Origin: Xanthomonas populi
Lineage (GTDB): Bacteria; Pseudomonadota; Gammaproteobacteria; Xanthomonadales; Xanthomonadaceae
Reading direction: 5' to 3'
Assembly: GCF_002940065.1 (NCBI RefSeq)
Contig: NZ_MDEJ01000005.1
Location: forward strand, 1-64,000
DNA: 64,000 bases
The notes beneath the pieces are model-generated. The model was not told where the DNA came from. It saw only the letters and a list, made by a program, of their open reading frames with translations, and ran no database searches. The position numbers and the translations under genes were made by a program. Positions 59,135 through 64,000 of this stretch are shown one piece after another (position 1 is the first letter of the stretch; the number at the start of each line of letters is the position of its first letter).

Positions 59135-61135
59135 ATGAGCATGGACCTGCAACGTTTCCACGCCACCTTTTTCGAGGAAAGCCGTGAAGGGCTCGACGCG
59201 ATGGAGGCCGGACTGCTTTCCCTTGAAGAGGGCAACCGCGACCCGGAAATCATCAACTCGGTGTTCCGCGCCGCGCACTCGATCAAGGGCGGCGCTGCCA
59301 CCTTCGGATTCGAGGCCGTCGCCGGCCTGACCCACGTGCTGGAGACGCTGCTGGACGAACTGCGCTCCAACAAGCGACAGCTCGACCCCAACGCGGTCGA
59401 TGCCATGCTGGGCTCGGTCGACGTGCTGCGCGCCCTGCTGCGCGAAGCCGAACACGGCACCCCGGCCGACCCGGCTGCGGTCAAGGCCGTGCACACCCGC
59501 TTGAACGCGGTGCTGGCTGGCGAAGCACCGGTGGCTGCAGTCGTTGCCAAGCCGAAGGAAGAAGAACCCGAAGCCTGGCACATCGGCTTTACCCCGGCGC
59601 CGTCGCTGTTCATGAGCGGCAACGACCCGCTGCGCATCATCCGCGAGCTCGAGCATCTAGGCCCGTTGCAGATCGCCGCACGTCTGCAGCGCATGCCCGG
59701 CTTTGAAAACATCGACCCGCTGGAAGCCTATCTGGCGTGGGATCTGGGCCTGATCGGCAAGATTCCGCGCAGCAAGATCGAAGACACCTTTGCCTGGGTG
59801 GTGGACGATTGCGAGCTGGATATCCGCCCGATGGCGGTACCCGGGCCACCGCCGAGCCTGGCGGTCGATGCAGCTGACCCTGCCGCCGTCGCGGTTGCAC
59901 CGACCGCCGCTGCAGAACCTGCCGCCGCCGCTGCCACGCCTGCCAAGGCCGCCGCTGCCGAAGCCGAGAGCTCCATCCGCGTTAGCGTCGACAAGGTCGA
60001 TGCACTGATCAACCTGGTCGGCGAATTGGTCATTACCCAGGCTATGCTCAAGCAGGTGTCTGCCGGTCTGGATCCGGCGCATGCCGAACAGTTGTTCGCA
60101 GGTCTGGATCTGCTGGAACGCAACACGCGCGATCTGCAGGAAGCGGTCATCGGCGTGCGCATGCTCCCCGTCGATGCGGTGTTCCGCCGCTTCCCACGTC
60201 TGGTACGCGACCTCTCCAGCCGCCTCGGCAAGCAGGTGCGTCTGCGCACCATTGGCGAAGGCACGGAGCTGGACAAGGGCCTGATCGAAAAAATTGCCGA
60301 TCCGCTGGTGCACCTGGTGCGCAACTCGATCGACCACGGTCTGGAAATGCCCGAGGATCGTCGCGCCTCCGGCAAGGACGAGACCGGCACCATCACGCTG
60401 GCTGCCTCGCACCAGGGTGGTCACATCGTGATCGAAGTCAGCGACGACGGCCGCGGCCTCAATCGCGCCAAGATCCTGGAAAAAGCGGCCGAACGCGGCA
60501 TTGCCGTGCCGGACAACCCGACCGATGCGCAGGTGTGGGATCTGATCTTCGCACCGGGGTTCTCCACCGCCGATGCGGTGACCGATCTCTCCGGTCGTGG
60601 CGTGGGCATGGACGTGGTTCGCCGTAACATCCAGGGCCTGGGTGGCGAAGTGCAGCTGGAAAGCAACGCCGGCAGCGGGACCCGCGTGTTGATCCGTCTG
60701 CCGCTGACCCTGGCCATTCTCGACGGCATGACCGTCTCGGTGGCTGGCGAAACCTTGATCCTGCCGCTGGCCTATTTGCTGGAAGCACTGCAACCGGCGC
60801 CGGAAGATATCCGCTCGATGGCTGGCGACGGCCGTGTGTTGCGGGTGCGTGGCGAGTATCTGCCGATACTTTCGCTCACCAATTACTACGGCTTCGGCGG
60901 GCAGCAGTCTTCGCAGGAACCGTTGGTGGTGGTGGTCGAAGGCGACGGCCAGAAGATCGCGCTGGAAGTGGACGAATTGCTCGGCCAGCAGCAGGTCGTG
61001 GTCAAGAACATCGAAAACAACTATCGGCGTATCCCGGGCGTCTCTGGCGCCACCATCCTTGGCGATGGTCGGGTTTCGCTGATCGTGGACATCGGTGGCC
61101 TGGTGCGCTCGTTGCGCGTGCCGCAAGCCGCGTAA
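59135..61135 (+). CDS. CheA, chemotaxis histidine kinase
   Basis: A 666-residue kinase. Hpt domain (1-125) with His48 (RAAHSIKGGAATF); a response-regulator-binding P2-like region (about 145-235, FTPAPSLFMSGNDPLRIIRE); an Ala-rich linker; dimerisation (about 285-345); HATPase (about 360-530) with N box LVHLVRNSIDHGLE and GRGVGMDVV; a CheW-like domain to the end. Longer than the kinase at 51707 because of P2 and linkers. It ends the cluster. Confidence 0.95.
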   Translation: MSMDLQRFHATFFEESREGLDAMEAGLLSLEEGNRDPEIINSVFRAAHSIKGGAATFGFEAVAGLTHVLETLLDELRSNKRQLDPNAVDAMLGSVDVLRALLREAEHGTPADPAAVKAVHTRLNAVLAGEAPVAAVVAKPKEEEPEAWHIGFTPAPSLFMSGNDPLRIIRELEHLGPLQIAARLQRMPGFENIDPLEAYLAWDLGLIGKIPRSKIEDTFAWVVDDCELDIRPMAVPGPPPSLAVDAADPAAVAVAPTAAAEPAAAAATPAKAAAAEAESSIRVSVDKVDALINLVGELVITQAMLKQVSAGLDPAHAEQLFAGLDLLERNTRDLQEAVIGVRMLPVDAVFRRFPRLVRDLSSRLGKQVRLRTIGEGTELDKGLIEKIADPLVHLVRNSIDHGLEMPEDRRASGKDETGTITLAASHQGGHIVIEVSDDGRGLNRAKILEKAAERGIAVPDNPTDAQVWDLIFAPGFSTADAVTDLSGRGVGMDVVRRNIQGLGGEVQLESNAGSGTRVLIRLPLTLAILDGMTVSVAGETLILPLAYLLEALQPAPEDIRSMAGDGRVLRVRGEYLPILSLTNYYGFGGQQSSQEPLVVVVEGDGQKIALEVDELLGQQQVVVKNIENNYRRIPGVSGATILGDGRVSLIVDIGGLVRSLRVPQAA

Positions 61136-61254
61136 GACGCCAAGCCGCGCAACAAGAAGTGCAGCGTATTGCTTTCTCCCGCCGGGAAAAGGTGCCGCGA
61201 CGGGGCGGATGCGGGTAAGAGCCGACGTTCCCCCGCCCTGAGTAGCGGTCAGGT

Positions 61255-62104
61255 TTAGAGTCCGGGGGGAACGATTGCGGTGTTGGCCAGATCTTGGGCA
61301 TAAGCAGCAGGTGCAATGCCGCCGAGTGCGTTCTTGGGCCGGTCTTCGCTGTCTTCGCGTCGCCAGCGCGCGATCTCGGTGCGCGCATGCAACAACGTTG
61401 GGAACCAGTGCTCGTTGAGGCATGCGTCGTGTAGCCGGCCGTTGAACGATTCGACGTGGGCGTTCTGGTTCGGTTTGCCCGGCTGGATCAGCCGTCACTG
61501 TACGCCACGGGCATGTGCCCAGGCGACCATCGCCTTGCCGTGCACCTACCTGCCGTTGTCAGTGCGGATCACTTGCGGCAACCCACGTCTGATGGCAAGC
61601 CGGTCGAGTACGCGCGTCACCCCGTCGCCAGAGAATCACGCGCTCCACGTCGAGGGCGAGCGCTTCGTGTGGTGCATCATCCACGATCACCAGGCACTTG
61701 ATGACTCGTCCTTAGGCAGTGCGGTCGAACACGACGTCCATCGACCACACCTGGTTAGCCTGCGCTGGCCGCAGCAGCGGCTGGCGCTCGCCCAGGGGTA
61801 CCTTCTTGCGTTTGCGGCGCCGGACTTGCAGCTGCTGCTCGCGGTACAGCCGCTCTACACGCGTGTAGTTCACGAGGCGTCCTTCCTGGCGCAGTTTGAA
61901 ATAGATCATCCCCGCGCCATAACGGCGATGGCGATGCGCCAACGCAACAATGCGCTCGCGCAGTTCGCCATTGCGATCTTCGCGTGGGCAGTAGCGCAGC
62001 GCACTGGCGCTCATGCCGATCGCTGCAAGGGCGCGACGCTCGCTGGCACCGCACCCAATCCACTCGCGCACCAGCGCACGACGCGCCGCTGCACTCACCA
62101 TCGT
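61255..62104 (-). pseudogene. IS3-family (IS407-type) transposase OrfB relic
   Basis: On the minus strand from the ATG at 62101: MVSAAARRALVREWIGCGAS ... RHRRYGAGMIYFKLRQEG ... PAQANQVWSMDVVFDRTA, then an in-frame TAA at about 61712, after which the text continues as IKCLVIVDDA, LPQVIRTDNG, VESFNGRLHDACLNEHWFP to a stop at 61255. The DDE motif pieces are recognisable but split by the stop and small changes. OrfA is missing and the 5' end is fused to unrelated text. A terminal repeat region lies at 61223-61262. Confidence 0.85.
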
Positions 62105-62286
62105 TGCGCATCCAGCTGCTGCTGCGCGCGGCGCTGGCCGCGCATTCTGTCCTGCCAGCCGTACGGGCCGGCGGTGTCCACGTCCTCGGCGCCGATGTCG
62201 CCCAGCGGCGTGCCCTCGGCGCCGGCCGGGCGCAGGCTCAGGCTGCGGGCGCTGGCGGCGCTGCAATATATTGGCTCCACTGCAAA
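62105..62286 (-). other. Unassigned minus-strand coding-like fragment
   Basis: Between the transposase relic and the lipase gene the minus strand reads SARSLSLRPAGAEGTPLGDI then GAEDVDTAGPYGWQDRMRGQ without a start codon. It looks like the end of a protein gene cut by the IS relic. I cannot name it; the neighbouring DUF2235 gene suggests a type VI secretion context. Confidence 0.35.
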
Positions 62287-64000
62287 CTATTTGTAGAGGC
62301 CTTTATAGGATTCCCATAAATCCCCCAAGAAACTCTTGTCGGGCTTGGTCTCGATCTTCTGCATCGGACGGCGGTTCAGATAGTGCTTGGATGCGACGAA
62401 CGACCCGTACGCACCCTCAAGGCTGCTCTCTGCCATGCTGTCGTGGACATATTCAAGAAATCCACCATACAGCGCCTCCACCGCTGGCAGTCGCTTGCCA
62501 GGGTTGTTCCATATCCAATAAAGCGCTTGGCCTTGCGGATCGGTGACAAAGAGATTGGAGGCGACCTCTCCGTCGAGCTGTTTCTTTGCCTGTTGCATGT
62601 CGAAGCTATCCACCGAACGCGCGTTGCGTTCGAGGTACCTCAGTTCGGCTGCGATCTTGTCATACCGGCCTTTGGCGGCAGGGTATTTGGGGGCACCCAG
62701 CAACCAAGAGCCCGTTTGTTCATTGGCAGTCTTGGCGAATTGCTCGTACCACATCCGCAGCCACTGGATGTAGATGATCATATGCCCCTTCATCTGCTCC
62801 TGAATGTCCTTGGGCAGCTAGCGCACCACCAGCGGCTCCGGCGGCACATAACACTGGGTTTCCTGCTCGGCGGTGCGTTGGCCGGGCTTGGTGTAGGTGC
62901 AGACGTATGGCAGATTCAAGCGAATTACTGCGGGGCTGATTTCTTTGACATCCTCCACAAGCGCAGTAACGGCTCGTCTGTATTGGCGCTGGAATTCGTC
63001 AATTTCAGGAGTCGATGTCAGTTGCGAATGCAGCCCCGGGTTAAGTCCTCTCAACTCTGTCAAACTAGGCATCGGAATACCAGCTCCGTAAGCCCGGTTG
63101 TACATCATCTCTACCGGGTAACGTGCAAGTCCATCCAGCACACCCGCTTCCTGGGCTTCGGCACCTCCACCCACGTCCACCTGGCTTCCCGGGAACAAGA
63201 GCTCCTGACGATTTCCAGTTGCGCCCGGACTGCCGCCGATCATCGTCAATGGCTTGTAGAAGCGCAGCTCATGCGCCGCCGCATAATGCACGCAGCATTC
63301 GACCTCGGGCAGCAACGTCATCTCCGACGACACCTTGTTGCTGAGCGGGATGAATCCGGTCAGCAGGTTATCGTCGTAGCGATTCGTCACGCAATCGAAC
63401 AGGCCCATAAAGCGGATCTTGACCTCGACCGCTTGGTAGCGGCCACTCGCGCAGATGTCGTCGATCAACAGCTTGCTGAACGCAAGCGCGATCCCGCCGC
63501 CCATGTCGTAGCCAAAGATCGCCACGTTGACCCTGTGCACCGGCAGCTTGGCCTTGGCCAATGCGAACGCGGCCTTGAAATCGGTCTCCGCCGACTTCAA
63601 ACGGGTATCCACGCCCGTGTTTAACAGCGCCGCACCGAGGGTCGAGTCGCGGATCAGTCCGAGGCTTTCAGCCGCATAGCCAGCGGTATTCTTGGCCACG
63701 GCCGCGCCAGCATCCTTGGCTGCGCGCCACGGGTGCCTGACTACCTCTTTCCAGAGCGCACGCCATTCCTTGCGCAATGTTTTCCAGCCTTGCTTAGCCA
63801 CTGTGGTAACGGGCTTCTGGACCGTTTTGACAATCTGCTTTCCTTGCTTCTTCGCGCGATCTACCACCTCGCCAGCGGTCCAGACCGCACGATGCGCGTA
63901 GGACTTGTCACTCAGCCGTTCGCTTTCCTTCCAGACATCCAGCACCGCGCCCTTGGCGATATCCTTCGGTGCGGAGCTGACCTTGTCCTCGATCTCCGTG
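62287..64000 (-). pseudogene. DUF2235/Tle1-like type VI lipase effector, in-frame stop, 5' end outside window
   Basis: The frame is open from the window edge to a TAG at 62818-62820 and resumes in the same frame (LPKDIQEQMKGHMIIYIQWL) to a stop at 62287, so two readings are one gene broken by an amber codon, probably CAG to TAG. About 390 residues precede the stop and about 175 follow. The alpha/beta-hydrolase core is recognisable: IFGYDMGGG occupies the nucleophile elbow, where Tle1 relatives have G-x-S-x-G, and PGSQVDVGGGAE is the catalytic Asp region. An Asp instead of the Ser nucleophile would leave it inactive as a serine hydrolase. The first part (KTVQKPVTTVAKQGWKTLRK) is Lys-rich. Family call is from motifs. 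Confidence 0.75.

Overview
The window is a flagellar, chemotaxis and motility-regulation cluster from a GC-rich gammaproteobacterium, almost certainly a plant-pathogenic Xanthomonas. The grounds are the rpoN2-vemR-fleQ arrangement, two adjacent sensor-diguanylate cyclases inside the fli/flh locus, motCD next to ParA/CheW genes, and above all a full-length TAL (transcription-activator-like) effector gene. The species cannot be fixed from the sequence alone; the repeat chemistry of the TAL effector is unlike the canonical AvrBs3 type.

Layout: (1) 1-7400, filament and hook-junction genes: a 5'-truncated flgK fused to what looks like a transposon end, flgL, fliC (Val-43 flagellin), fliD, fliS, a FliT-like gene and a PilZ-like gene. 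(2) 7464-11594, regulators: a NarL-type response regulator, rpoN2, vemR and fleQ. (3) 11709-22930, a variable island where Xanthomonas usually carries flagellin-glycosylation genes: a broken vioA-type aminotransferase cut by a Tn3-type transposase remnant, a tyrosine-recombinase remnant, the divergent TAL effector (13520-17425), IS/MITE debris, then a 1,200-residue flagellin-type glycosyltransferase and structured repeats. (4) 23079-34549, the basal-body/export operons fliEFGHIJK, fliLMNOPQR, with fliO frameshifted. (5) 34656-43302, three c-di-GMP genes (two periplasmic-sensor GGDEF proteins, one MHYT-GGDEF-EAL). (6) 43428-53374, flhB, flhA, flhF, flhG, fliA, cheY, cheZ, cheA. (7) a higBA toxin-antitoxin module and a large palindromic element. 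(8) 54646-61135, motC, motD, a ParA-type ATPase, a repeat-bearing CheW-like protein, a STAS protein, cheY and a second cheA. (9) 61255-64000, a dead IS3-family transposase and, at the right edge, a DUF2235 (Tle1-like) type VI lipase-family gene with an in-frame stop.

Regulation is readable in the DNA. Sigma-54-type -24/-12 elements precede fliE, fliL, fliQ, flhB and flhF, matching control by RpoN2/FleQ encoded in the window. Sigma-28-type elements (TAAA or TCAA, about 15 bases, GCCGATAC-like) precede fliC, fliD, fliS, motC and the STAS-cheY-cheA operon, matching control by FliA, also encoded here.

The most notable content is the TAL effector: 21 full 34-residue repeats plus a half repeat, intact N- and C-terminal domains and acidic activation domain, a canonical-length frame, but repeat sequences far from AvrBs3 type, rare di-residues (KI, KR, SG), a strict coupling between residue 13 and residue 17 of each repeat, and Arg instead of Trp at residue 232, the residue that reads base zero. 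Three lesions (flgK, fliO, vioA) suggest that the flagellar system is decaying in this strain, unless some are sequencing errors.
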